A stretch of 6,847 nucleotides of DNA from Candidatus Aminicenantota bacterium (GCA_004378665.1 SOIA01000182.1:1-6847), one strand, 5' to 3'; positions 1 through 6,520 are shown, counted from the first letter of the stretch. Notes: generated by a model not told the origin, from the letters alone. A program made the numbers and translations.

Positions 1-77
<77 letters not shown>

Positions 78-87
78 GTATGAACCT

Positions 88-115
88 ATTATAGCAAAAC
101 TCCTCTCTTTGTCAA
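88..115 (-). promoter_or_regulatory. Sigma-70-type promoter of the tRNA-fMet gene
   Basis: On the minus strand there is a perfect -35 TTGACA (110-115) and a perfect -10 TATAAT (88-93), separated by 16 bp. The expected transcription start is near position 81, about four bases before the mature tRNA 5' end at 77, so the precursor would have a very short 5' leader. Two perfect hexamers fit a strongly expressed stable RNA. No start-site mapping can be done from sequence alone. Confidence 0.85.
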
Positions 116-159
116 AAAAATCCCAAAAAATAAAAAATGTATATAACACTAAAATTTCC
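116..159. promoter_or_regulatory. A-tract region between the divergent promoters
   Basis: The 44 bp between the two -35 boxes are almost entirely A/T and contain A-runs at 114-120, 125-130, 132-137 and an AAAATTT block at 151-157. The first two runs are centred about 10.5 bp apart, which would favour DNA bending. It sits where an UP element for RNA polymerase alpha subunits would act, for one or both promoters. This is inferred from composition and position only; no specific operator palindrome is seen here. Confidence 0.4.
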
Positions 160-189
160 TTGACATTAACTCTGTTCAAAAAATATAAT
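160..189 (+). promoter_or_regulatory. Sigma-70-type promoter of nuoJKLMN
   Basis: A perfect -35 TTGACA (160-165) and a perfect -10 TATAAT (184-189) are separated by 18 bp. The expected start of transcription is about 195-197, while the nuoJ ATG is at 204, so the leader would be only about 7-10 nt. That is too short for a normal Shine-Dalgarno site, and none is present between the -10 box and the ATG. The promoter shows that the five nuo genes can be transcribed independently of any other complex I genes. Confidence 0.8.
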
Positions 190-203
190 TAGAGACTTAA
201 AAA

Positions 204-698
204 ATGGGCTATTTTCTTTTTTTCCTGCTTGCTGCACTGTGTGTCGGTTCAGTCCTGGGGATGATTATTTCCAAAAACCAGGCTTACAATGCCCTTTTTT
301 TGATCCCTGCTTTTGCCTCTTTGGGCGGTCTCTTCGGACTCCTCGAGGCCCCCTTTATCGCTGTTGTCCAGATCATCATCTATGCCGGTGCGATCATGGT
401 GCTCTTTATCTTCGTGATCATGATGATCAACGTCCAGAAAGGTGTTCCCCCTGAGAAAAAGAAATGGACCCTGTATCTCTCTTTCGGGCTCGCTGTGGTT
501 CTCGTCATCGAACTTGCCGTTGCCCTCAAAGCGGCGTTCACCCTCCCGGTTTCCACTGAGACACTAAAAGCAGGACCTGTCAACCTGGGAAGGCTGCTTT
601 TTACGAAATATCTCTATCCGTTTGAGATCACTTCGATCCTGATCATCGCTGCTCTTGTCGGAGCGATTGTTTTGGTGAAAAAGAAGGAACAAGAATGA
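204..698 (+). CDS. nuoJ: NADH:quinone oxidoreductase subunit J
   Basis: NuoJ (ND6 homologue) is a membrane subunit of complex I at the heel of the membrane arm. It helps couple quinone reduction to the proton channels. The 164-residue product is somewhat shorter than E. coli NuoJ (184). It has about five hydrophobic segments (roughly 3-20, 28-47, 53-76, 88-110, 140-159). The family motif YAGAIMVLF is at residues 60-68, inside the third helix, where the flexible pi-bulge of this subunit lies. The last helix begins with the typical PFEITSILI. The ATG at 204 gives the normal family N-terminus, with the first helix starting at once. No clear Shine-Dalgarno precedes it, only a weak GAG at 192-194 that may lie upstream of the transcription start. 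It is the first gene of the unit, and its stop overlaps the nuoK start as ATGA. Confidence 0.95.
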   Translation: MGYFLFFLLAALCVGSVLGMIISKNQAYNALFLIPAFASLGGLFGLLEAPFIAVVQIIIYAGAIMVLFIFVIMMINVQKGVPPEKKKWTLYLSFGLAVVLVIELAVALKAAFTLPVSTETLKAGPVNLGRLLFTKYLYPFEITSILIIAALVGAIVLVKKKEQE

Positions 699-997
699 TT
701 CCTCCAAATTATTTTCTGATCCTGAGCATCATCCTCTTCGTCCTGGGAGTCATAGCCTTCTTTATAAAAAAGGACCTGCTCACGATGTTCATGGCTGTCG
801 AGGTCATGCTCAACGCCACAAACCTGGCTTTTCTCTCTCTGGCCAGGTCAGCCAATTCCATAGACGGACAGGTGATCGTCTTTTTCATCATCACTGTGGC
901 TGCGTCTGAGGCGGCTGTCGGGCTGGCGATCATTCTGCTTGTTCTCAGGCAAAAGAAAACCATCAAAACTGAAGACATCAAATTGATGAAAGGATAA
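695..997 (+). CDS. nuoK: NADH:quinone oxidoreductase subunit K
   Basis: NuoK (ND4L homologue) is a small membrane subunit of complex I that forms part of the proton path between the quinone end and the antiporter-like subunits. At 100 residues it is the same length as E. coli NuoK. Three transmembrane helices are visible (about 5-23, 29-48, 60-84). The two buried glutamates essential in this family are both present at the same numbers as in E. coli: Glu36 (FMAVEVMLN) and Glu72 (AASEAAVGL). The start overlaps the nuoJ stop (ATGA at 695-698), and an AAGGA ribosome site at 684-688 lies at good spacing, so translation can be coupled. The C-terminal tail is short and basic (RQKKTIKTED). Confidence 0.97.
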   Translation: MIPPNYFLILSIILFVLGVIAFFIKKDLLTMFMAVEVMLNATNLAFLSLARSANSIDGQVIVFFIITVAASEAAVGLAIILLVLRQKKTIKTEDIKLMKG

Positions 998-998
998 A

Positions 999-2903
999 AT
1001 GACTGAGATTTTCTGGCTCATTCCGTTTGTGCCCGCGTTGAGCACCCTCATCCTGGCTCTGTTTGGGACTAAGCTTCCCAAGAAATACGTCTCCTACCAG
1101 GCATGTTTGGCGGTGTTTGGGTCTTTCGTCATCTCAGTCATATCCTTCCTGAGTCTTCTCCAGGTCTCCCATGAAAGCTATCCTTTGGTGAAAAACCTCT
1201 TCTCATGGATCAGTTCGGGGAGCTTCAACGTCAACCTTTCCCTTCAGCTCGACCCGTTATCCGCGGTCATGGCAATGGTCGTGAGCGGAGTCGGATTCAT
1301 CATCCACATCTATTCAGTCGGATACATGGCGAAGGATGAGGGCTACACCCGCTATTTCACCTATCTCAATCTCTTCATGTTTGCCATGTTGTTACTCGTT
1401 ATGGCCTCTAACGTTGTCCTGATGTTTGTCGGCTGGGAGGGCGTGGGCCTGTGCTCTTACCTGCTGATCGGATTCTGGTTTGAAAAACATTCAGCAGCCA
1501 GTGCGGGCAAAAAGGCCTTTATCGTTAACCGGATCGGCGACGCCGGATTTCTCCTCGGAATCATGTTCATCTTTATCTATATCGGAAGCGGCGAATTCAC
1601 AGCGATCAACGCTGCCATCGGAGGAGGAGCCATCACTCAGGGACTGGCCACTTTGATCGCCATTCTTCTGTTTGTGGGGGCGACAGGAAAATCCGCCCAG
1701 ATTCCGCTGTATATCTGGCTTCCCGACGCCATGGAGGGTCCGACGCCTGTCAGCGCTCTGATCCATGCCGCGACAATGGTCACGGCCGGAGTCTACATGG
1801 TCGCCAGGATGAACCTCCTGTACGCGCTATCCGGAACAGCCGCTCAAATCGTCGCCATCGTGGGTGCCGTCACTGCTGTCTATGCTGCCACCATGGCCCT
1901 CACCCAGAACGACATCAAGAGAGTTCTGGCATACTCGACTATCTCTCAAATCGGATACATGTTTATCGGATGCGGCGTCGGAGCTTATGCGGCTGGAATG
2001 TTCCACCTCTACACCCATGCCTTCTTCAAGAGCCTCCTGTTTCTGGCTGCCGGAAGCGTGATGCACGCCCTCTCCGGTGAGCTGAACATGAAAAAGATGG
2101 GAGGATTGAGGAAATACCTTCCACTCACCTACCCCACTTTCCTCATCGGCGCGATCGCCATCGCCGGTATTCCTTTTTTTTCGGGTTTCTTTTCGAAGGA
2201 CGCCATCCTCACCGCAGCCTACGCCAACGGGTATTATTTCGTCTGGGGCCTGGGAATCCTGGGTGCCGTATTGACAGCCTTCTACATGTTCCGCCTCATC
2301 TTCCTGACCTTCCACGGGCAGGAACGGCTCGATCCTAAAGTCAAGGAACACATCCATGAATCTCCCCCGGTCATGACCATTCCTCTGGTCATCCTTGCCT
2401 TCTTCTCGATAATCGCGGGCTTTGTGGGGCTGCCTGTTGTTCTTGGAAAAAAACTCAACTTTTTCGGACATTTTCTGGAACCTGTGCTGAGAGGCGGCCA
2501 TGAGACGCACATCAGCCACGATCTGGAATGGATTTTGATCGGCATTTCGGTCGGAGTGGCATTGCTGGGAATCATCATTGCCTGGTTCTTCTACATCAAG
2601 GCTCCGAGAATCCCGGAGAGGATCAGAGAGCGGTTCCCGCGTATCTACAAACTTCTCTATAACAAATACTATATCGACGAAATCTATAACGCAGCCTTTG
2701 TGAATCCGACTGTCAGAGGCTCGGAAAAAATATACGACCATTTTGACTTGAAAGTCATCGACGGCGCTGTCAACGGAACAGCGAAAGTCACCGGTTTCTC
2801 TGGAAAAATCCTGAGCTATTTCCAGAGCGGTTTGATCAAAGACTACGCTTTGATCTTTTTATTAGGAGTCATCATCTTCATCGGCTATTTAATAATTTTC
2901 TAA
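999..2903 (+). CDS. nuoL: NADH:quinone oxidoreductase subunit L
   Basis: NuoL (ND5 homologue) is the distal antiporter-like subunit of complex I, one of three Mrp-type proton channels. The product has 634 residues (E. coli 613). Channel residues are conserved: Glu147 in GWEGVGL, Lys231 in GATGKSAQ, His256 in ALIHAATMV, His336/His340/Lys344 in HLYTHAFFKSLLF, and Lys400 in the SKDA motif. These match E. coli Glu144, Lys229, His254, His334/338/Lys342 and Lys399. After about residue 530 comes the long lateral amphipathic helix region (rich in R/E/K/Y, including NKYYIDEIY at 555-563). A final membrane helix at about 614-634 anchors it. That C-terminal extension distinguishes NuoL from NuoM, NuoN and Mrp subunits. 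An AAAGGA ribosome site (989-994) lies in the end of nuoK, with a one-base gap after the nuoK stop (TAAAATG). Confidence 0.98.
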   Translation: MTEIFWLIPFVPALSTLILALFGTKLPKKYVSYQACLAVFGSFVISVISFLSLLQVSHESYPLVKNLFSWISSGSFNVNLSLQLDPLSAVMAMVVSGVGFIIHIYSVGYMAKDEGYTRYFTYLNLFMFAMLLLVMASNVVLMFVGWEGVGLCSYLLIGFWFEKHSAASAGKKAFIVNRIGDAGFLLGIMFIFIYIGSGEFTAINAAIGGGAITQGLATLIAILLFVGATGKSAQIPLYIWLPDAMEGPTPVSALIHAATMVTAGVYMVARMNLLYALSGTAAQIVAIVGAVTAVYAATMALTQNDIKRVLAYSTISQIGYMFIGCGVGAYAAGMFHLYTHAFFKSLLFLAAGSVMHALSGELNMKKMGGLRKYLPLTYPTFLIGAIAIAGIPFFSGFFSKDAILTAAYANGYYFVWGLGILGAVLTAFYMFRLIFLTFHGQERLDPKVKEHIHESPPVMTIPLVILAFFSIIAGFVGLPVVLGKKLNFFGHFLEPVLRGGHETHISHDLEWILIGISVGVALLGIIIAWFFYIKAPRIPERIRERFPRIYKLLYNKYYIDEIYNAAFVNPTVRGSEKIYDHFDLKVIDGAVNGTAKVTGFSGKILSYFQSGLIKDYALIFLLGVIIFIGYLIIF

Positions 2904-2904
2904 A

Positions 2905-4488
2905 ATGAACTTTCCAATACTGAGTGTCGTCACGTTTCTCCCGCTGGCAGGAGCCATTCTGCTGATCTTCATCAACAAGAAGAAAGAAAACCATCTCCGG
3001 TACATCGCTCTGGGTATAACTCTCCTGACATTTATCATCTCCCTCTTCCTCTATTTCAACTTCAACTCCTCGACTTCTGATCCACAGTTCGTGGAGAAAA
3101 GTGTCTGGCTCGGCTACGGCATCAAATATCATATGGGGATCGATGGGATAAGCCTTTTCCTCGTGCTGCTGACCACTTTCCTGATGCCCATCACCATCCT
3201 CTCCTCCTGGACATACATCAAAAAAAGAACCAAGGAATACCTGATCTTCATGCTGATGCTCGAAACAGGAATCATCGGCGTGTTTGTCGCGCTCAACCTG
3301 TTTCTCTTCTATGTATTCTGGGAAGCGATGCTGATCCCGATGTACTTCCTTATCGGCGTATGGGGAGGACACCGCAAGATCTACGCCACGATCAAATATG
3401 TCCTGTTCACGATGGTGGGAAGCCTGTTGATGTTGGTGGCCATTTTCTACCTCTACTCAGCGTATTACAAGGCGACCGGCACGTATTCTCTCAACCTGTT
3501 TGATTTTTACAACATGTCGCTGAGTCCCGGCATTCAAATCTGGCTCTTTTTAGCCTTTGCACTGGCTTTTGCCATAAAAGTGCCGATGTTCCCCTTCCAC
3601 ACATGGCTTCCGGATGCTCACGTGGAAGCCCCGACGGCTGGCTCTGTCATCCTGGCCGCCGTTCTCTTGAAGATGGGAGCTTACGGTTTCCTCCGTTTTG
3701 CCCTGCCTCTTTTTCCGAGCGCGGTGATCAAATTCCTTCCTTTTCTCGCTGTGCTCAGCCTGATAGGAATCATCTACGGAGGGATGATGGCCCTGATTCA
3801 AAAGGACGTGAAGTCTCTTGTCGCCTACTCGAGTGTCAGCCACATGGGACTGATCATGCTGGCTATCTTTTCTCTAAATACCGAAGCGATGGAAGGAGCC
3901 ATCTACCAGATGCTCAACCATGGATTGAGCACCGGTGCCCTGTTTTTGGCCGTGGGCATCCTGTATGAGAGGTCGCACACCCGCCTGATCAAAGACTACG
4001 GTGGAGTCAGCAAGAAGATGCCTGTTTTTGCCGCCTTTTTCCTCATCTTCATGCTCTCATCTGTGGGCCTGCCCGGACTCAACGGGTTTATCGGAGAGGT
4101 GCTGTGCATCTTCGGGATCTTCAAGGCCAATAAAATCTTCGCGATTCTCGCTGTGACGACAGTCATCCTGGCCGCTGGTTACCTCTTCTGGATGTTCCAG
4201 AGAGTGATGCACGGACCGATCACCAATGATAAAGTCCAGTCTTTTAAGGATCTCAATAAAAGAGAGATCGCTTATCTTGTGCCCATTGTCATCATGATGT
4301 TCTGGATGGGAATCTTCCCCAATATGTTTCTGAGGAAAATGGACAGCTCAGTGACCCATCTTCTCAACATGGTCAACACAAAAAAAGCCACAATATCTCA
4401 AACGCAAAAGGGGGAGGATCTGCTGGTCAAAATCGACGATCATGCTCTGGAAGAAAAAAATAAGGAAAAGGAAGAACAAACAAGATGA
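2905..4488 (+). CDS. nuoM: NADH:quinone oxidoreductase subunit M
   Basis: NuoM (ND4 homologue) is the middle antiporter-like proton channel of complex I. The product has 527 residues (E. coli 509). Key residues are in place: Glu140 in FWEAMLIPM, Lys225 in AIKVPMFPFHTWLPDAH, Lys256 in LLKMGAYG, His313 in SSVSHMG, His339 in LNHGLS and Glu398 in GFIGEVL. They correspond to E. coli Glu144, Lys234, Lys265, His322, His348 and Glu407. About fourteen membrane helices are expected, the last near 455-474. It is followed by an unusually long polar tail (about 480-527) ending in a Lys/Glu-rich stretch. No Shine-Dalgarno precedes the ATG; the nuoL stop lies one base upstream (TAAAATG), so translation probably depends on ribosomes finishing nuoL. 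The stop overlaps the nuoN start (ATGA). Confidence 0.97.
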   Translation: MNFPILSVVTFLPLAGAILLIFINKKKENHLRYIALGITLLTFIISLFLYFNFNSSTSDPQFVEKSVWLGYGIKYHMGIDGISLFLVLLTTFLMPITILSSWTYIKKRTKEYLIFMLMLETGIIGVFVALNLFLFYVFWEAMLIPMYFLIGVWGGHRKIYATIKYVLFTMVGSLLMLVAIFYLYSAYYKATGTYSLNLFDFYNMSLSPGIQIWLFLAFALAFAIKVPMFPFHTWLPDAHVEAPTAGSVILAAVLLKMGAYGFLRFALPLFPSAVIKFLPFLAVLSLIGIIYGGMMALIQKDVKSLVAYSSVSHMGLIMLAIFSLNTEAMEGAIYQMLNHGLSTGALFLAVGILYERSHTRLIKDYGGVSKKMPVFAAFFLIFMLSSVGLPGLNGFIGEVLCIFGIFKANKIFAILAVTTVILAAGYLFWMFQRVMHGPITNDKVQSFKDLNKREIAYLVPIVIMMFWMGIFPNMFLRKMDSSVTHLLNMVNTKKATISQTQKGEDLLVKIDDHALEEKNKEKEEQTR

Positions 4489-5912
4489 ACAGCTTTTTTG
4501 CCCTGTTTCCTCTTTTGATCATCGTGTTCATCGCCCTTGCAGTCTTGATCCTTGAAGTCTTCCTGAAGAGAGAGAATAGAGACTATTTGGCCTACATCTC
4601 TCTCGTCTTCCTCGTGATCTGCGCGTTCGTGTGCATCCAGTTCTGGAACAAAGCCTACTACTATTTCGACGGGAATCTCCTCCTGGATCAGTTTGCCCTC
4701 TTTTTCACATTCATACTCCTCCTCTCCACGGGCTTTGTCGTTCTTCTCTCGATGAAATACATCTCCCTTCAGGATGTGAACTACGGCGAGTTCTATGCTC
4801 TTCTTCTCCTTGCCGTCTCAGGTGCGATAATCATGGTCTCGTCTCCTGATTTGTTGGTCATCATCCTGGGATTGGAAGTCCTGTCCATCTCCAGTTATGC
4901 TCTGACCGGATTGAAGAGAAAGGATGAACTGTCTTCGGAAGCAGCCATCAAATATTTCCTATTGGGAAGTTTCGCCACCGCTTTTCTGCTTTTCGGATTG
5001 GCGCTCCTCTACGGGGCGTCTCATTCTACAGGCATTCCTACGATTATCCGATACTTCAACACGGAAGCTGACCTGAGCTTGATGGCCCTTATCGGTTTGG
5101 GCTTGATCGTCATCGGCTTTGGCTTCAAGATCGCACTGGTGCCTTTCCATATGTGGACTCCTGACGTCTACCAGGGTGCACCGACTCCGATCACGGCCTT
5201 CTTTTCCGTGGTTCCCAAAGCCGCCTGCTTTGCCATTTTTCTCCGTATATTCTACCCCTTCTGGAAAACCGCCTTCGACTCTCAAGCCATCTTCTGGCTT
5301 CTATGGGGCATTAGCGTTTTGACCATGGTCGTCGGAAACCTCGTGGCGCTGCGCCAGACGAACGTGAAGAGAATCCTGGCTTACTCCAGCATCGCCCATG
5401 CGGGATACCTGCTCGTGGCCCTTCTGGCCCAGGACAACTCGAGTCTGGTTTTCTACCTGACTGTCTATCTCTTCATGAATATGGGAGCTTTTGCCGCTGT
5501 TATCGCCCTGAGCAAAAAAGACAAGGAGTATCTCGAACTCGAGGATTACTCAGGTATCGGGTTCAAATATCCGTGGATCGGAGTCACTTTATCCATCTTC
5601 CTCCTCTCCCTTGCCGGTTTCCCGCCCACCGGAGGCTTCCTGGCGAAGTTTTACGTTTTCTCTTCCGCTGTCAGGCAGGGGCTTGTGCCGCTGGTGATCA
5701 TCGGAGTCCTGGCCAGCCTCATCTCTGTGTATTACTATTTGAGAATTATCGTTCACATGTACATGCGTGAGCCTTCCCGCGAAGTCGACATCGTCGTGGA
5801 AAACCCGGCTCTATTTCTTGTGCTTTTCCTCTGCCTCTACGGAGTGCTTCAACTGGGCCTGTATCCACGGAACATCCTCGTTCTCATCAACCAGGCCGTC
5901 AGCCTGCTCTAG
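4485..5912 (+). CDS. nuoN: NADH:quinone oxidoreductase subunit N
   Basis: NuoN (ND2 homologue) is the antiporter-like proton channel closest to the quinone end of complex I. The product has 475 residues (E. coli 485). Conserved channel residues are Glu131 in LGLEVLSISSYAL, Lys215 in GFGFKIALVPFHMWTPDVY, Lys245 in VVPKAA and Lys388 in GGFLAKFY, matching E. coli Glu133, Lys217, Lys247 and Lys395. The LAYSSIAHAGYLL signature is at about 298-310. The gene begins inside the end of nuoM (ATGA), with an AAGGA-type ribosome site at about 4467-4472. It is the last gene of the unit. Its TAG stop (5910-5912) lies within the outer end of the inverted-repeat element, but the C-terminus aligns with a natural family end (YPRNILVLINQAVSLL), so I see no sign of serious truncation. 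Confidence 0.97.
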   Translation: MNSFFALFPLLIIVFIALAVLILEVFLKRENRDYLAYISLVFLVICAFVCIQFWNKAYYYFDGNLLLDQFALFFTFILLLSTGFVVLLSMKYISLQDVNYGEFYALLLLAVSGAIIMVSSPDLLVIILGLEVLSISSYALTGLKRKDELSSEAAIKYFLLGSFATAFLLFGLALLYGASHSTGIPTIIRYFNTEADLSLMALIGLGLIVIGFGFKIALVPFHMWTPDVYQGAPTPITAFFSVVPKAACFAIFLRIFYPFWKTAFDSQAIFWLLWGISVLTMVVGNLVALRQTNVKRILAYSSIAHAGYLLVALLAQDNSSLVFYLTVYLFMNMGAFAAVIALSKKDKEYLELEDYSGIGFKYPWIGVTLSIFLLSLAGFPPTGGFLAKFYVFSSAVRQGLVPLVIIGVLASLISVYYYLRIIVHMYMREPSREVDIVVENPALFLVLFLCLYGVLQLGLYPRNILVLINQAVSLL

Positions 5913-5949
5913 ATGGTCTAGATGGGGACGTTCCCCAAGGTACCACCTC
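5908..5949 (+). repeat. Left arm of the inverted repeat
   Basis: The inner 28 bp (5922-5949) match the reverse complement of 6084-6111 at 27 of 28 positions; the single difference is C at 5946 against T. Within it, TGGGGACGTTCCCCA (5923-5937) is itself a hairpin with a 6-bp stem and CGT loop, followed by AAGGTACC. The outer end is a perfect tandem duplication of TCTAGATGG (5908-5916 and 5917-5925), and the nuoN TAG stop falls inside its first copy. Confidence 0.9.
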
Positions 5950-6083
5950 ATAGAATCAAATCCTTTCTTTGCCAGCTGCGCAGAAAACATATCCATTCGT
6001 ATTCAGGTATTATTGGTATCAGAGGGATGGCAGGATGGAAAACGCCTTTATAGACACAATAGACAGATAGTATTGATTTTCGA

Positions 6084-6123
6084 GAGATGGTACCTTGGGG
6101 AACGTCCCCATAGAACCATAGAA
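6084..6123 (-). repeat. Right arm of the inverted repeat
   Basis: This is the mirror of the left arm. On the plus strand it contains GGTACCTTGGGGAACGTCCC (6089-6108), and TGGGGAACGTCCCCA (6096-6110) forms the corresponding 6-bp hairpin. Its outer end is a perfect tandem duplication of CCATAGAA (6108-6115 and 6116-6123). Both arms therefore carry a doubled terminal unit, although the units differ (TCTAGATGG against TTCTATGG when read in the same orientation). Confidence 0.9.
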
Positions 6124-6126
6124 AAG

Positions 6127-6520
6127 AAGGCTGGAGCAGGACGTAAGCCGAATTCTGTTCCCGCCGGAGTCCCGGCGGGGGCGGTTATTTATCTAACCTC
6201 TTGATTGCTCAAGGGGATGAGCGACCTACCCGCCCCATGAGACGGGCCGCCTCTGAATGGGCCAATTTGGTCTTTCTCCGGATGGGGTTTACCAAGCTCC
6301 TGATGTCACCATCAGGACGGTGAGCTCTTACCTCACCTTTTCACCCTTACCTCACAAGAAGAGTGAAACACTCATCTTCTGAGGCGGTGTGTTTTCTGTG
6401 GCACTTTCCTCCGATCGCTCGGAGTCGCTGTTAGCGACCATCCTGCCCTTTGGAGTTCGGACTTTCCTCCCCTTACTTCTTTTGAGAAGAAGGAGCAACC
6501 GCCTCGCCTACTCCAGCCTC
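6127..6520 (-). ncRNA. rnpB: RNase P RNA, bacterial class A
   Basis: This is the catalytic RNA that cuts 5' leaders from tRNA precursors. Read on the minus strand, conserved blocks appear in order. GGAGGAAAGTCC is at 6459-6470. P8 (6424-6438) and P9 with a GCGA loop (6410-6423) follow. ACAGAAAACACACCGCC is at 6383-6399. L15 has GGTAAACC, whose GGU (6291-6293) binds the tRNA CCA. P18 has a GCAA loop (6200-6213), then AGATAAATAACCGCC, an extra P19 hairpin (6160-6179, 8-bp stem) and GAATTCGGCTTAC (6143-6155). The ends were set by pairing. P1 is 14 bp (6507-6520 with 6127-6140, two G-U pairs). P2 is GGCGGTT/AACCGCC (6497-6503 with 6180-6186). P3 is CCTTCTTCT-CAAA-AGAAG-T-AAGG. The 5' strands of P1, P2 and P3 all lie in the upstream regulator's coding sequence. 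Exact ends are uncertain by a few bases. Confidence 0.96.

Larger units (their letters stand above)
5908..6123. mobile_element. REP/MITE-like inverted-repeat element, non-coding
   Basis: This 216-bp segment has long terminal inverted repeats (5908-5949 and 6084-6123) around a unique core of about 134 bp (5950-6083). It occupies the whole gap between the convergent nuoN and rnpB genes: its left end contains the nuoN stop and its right end lies three bases from the closing base of the RNase P P1 helix. No transposase or intact reading frame belongs to it. The structure resembles non-autonomous palindromic elements such as those mobilised by IS200-like REP transposases, or a MITE; the family is inferred from architecture only. 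In RNA the arms could pair into one long stem, or each could fold into a short hairpin. Either form could stop or protect the nuo and rnpB transcripts. Confidence 0.7.

Noticed and set aside
1827..2741. Long open frame of 304 codons on the minus strand inside nuoL
   Set aside because: It lies fully antisense to the well-conserved nuoL. Its product is a low-complexity polar sequence of the kind produced by reading a membrane-protein gene backwards, and there is no family motif.
2878..3372. Minus-strand open frame of 164 codons over the start of nuoM
   Set aside because: Antisense shadow of nuoM, rich in D/E/H/Q as expected from reversed hydrophobic codons; no recognisable domain.
999..5912. 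Possibility that the L/M/N-like genes are an Mrp-type Na+/H+ antiporter or a hydrogenase membrane module
   Set aside because: NuoL has the long lateral helix and final anchor, NuoJ and NuoK are typical with Glu36/Glu72, NuoM and NuoN have family-specific Glu/Lys sets, and the order J-K-L-M-N is that of complex I. No MrpE/F/G or hydrogenase genes are present.
5923..5937. Hairpin after nuoN as an intrinsic terminator
   Set aside because: The 6-bp stem is followed by AAGGTACC, not a U-tract, so it does not meet the usual form of a Rho-independent terminator.
5811..5996. Minus-strand open frame in the left half of the element, considered as a transposase remnant
   Set aside because: No HUH or Tyr motif of IS200-like transposases is seen, and half of the frame is antisense to nuoN.
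5767..6204. Plus-strand open frame running from nuoN across the inverted repeat into rnpB
   Set aside because: It starts out of frame inside nuoN and ends within the RNase P RNA; the middle is repeat DNA. The motif RWYLGERPH appears both here and in the opposite-strand frame only because the inverted repeat reads the same on both strands.
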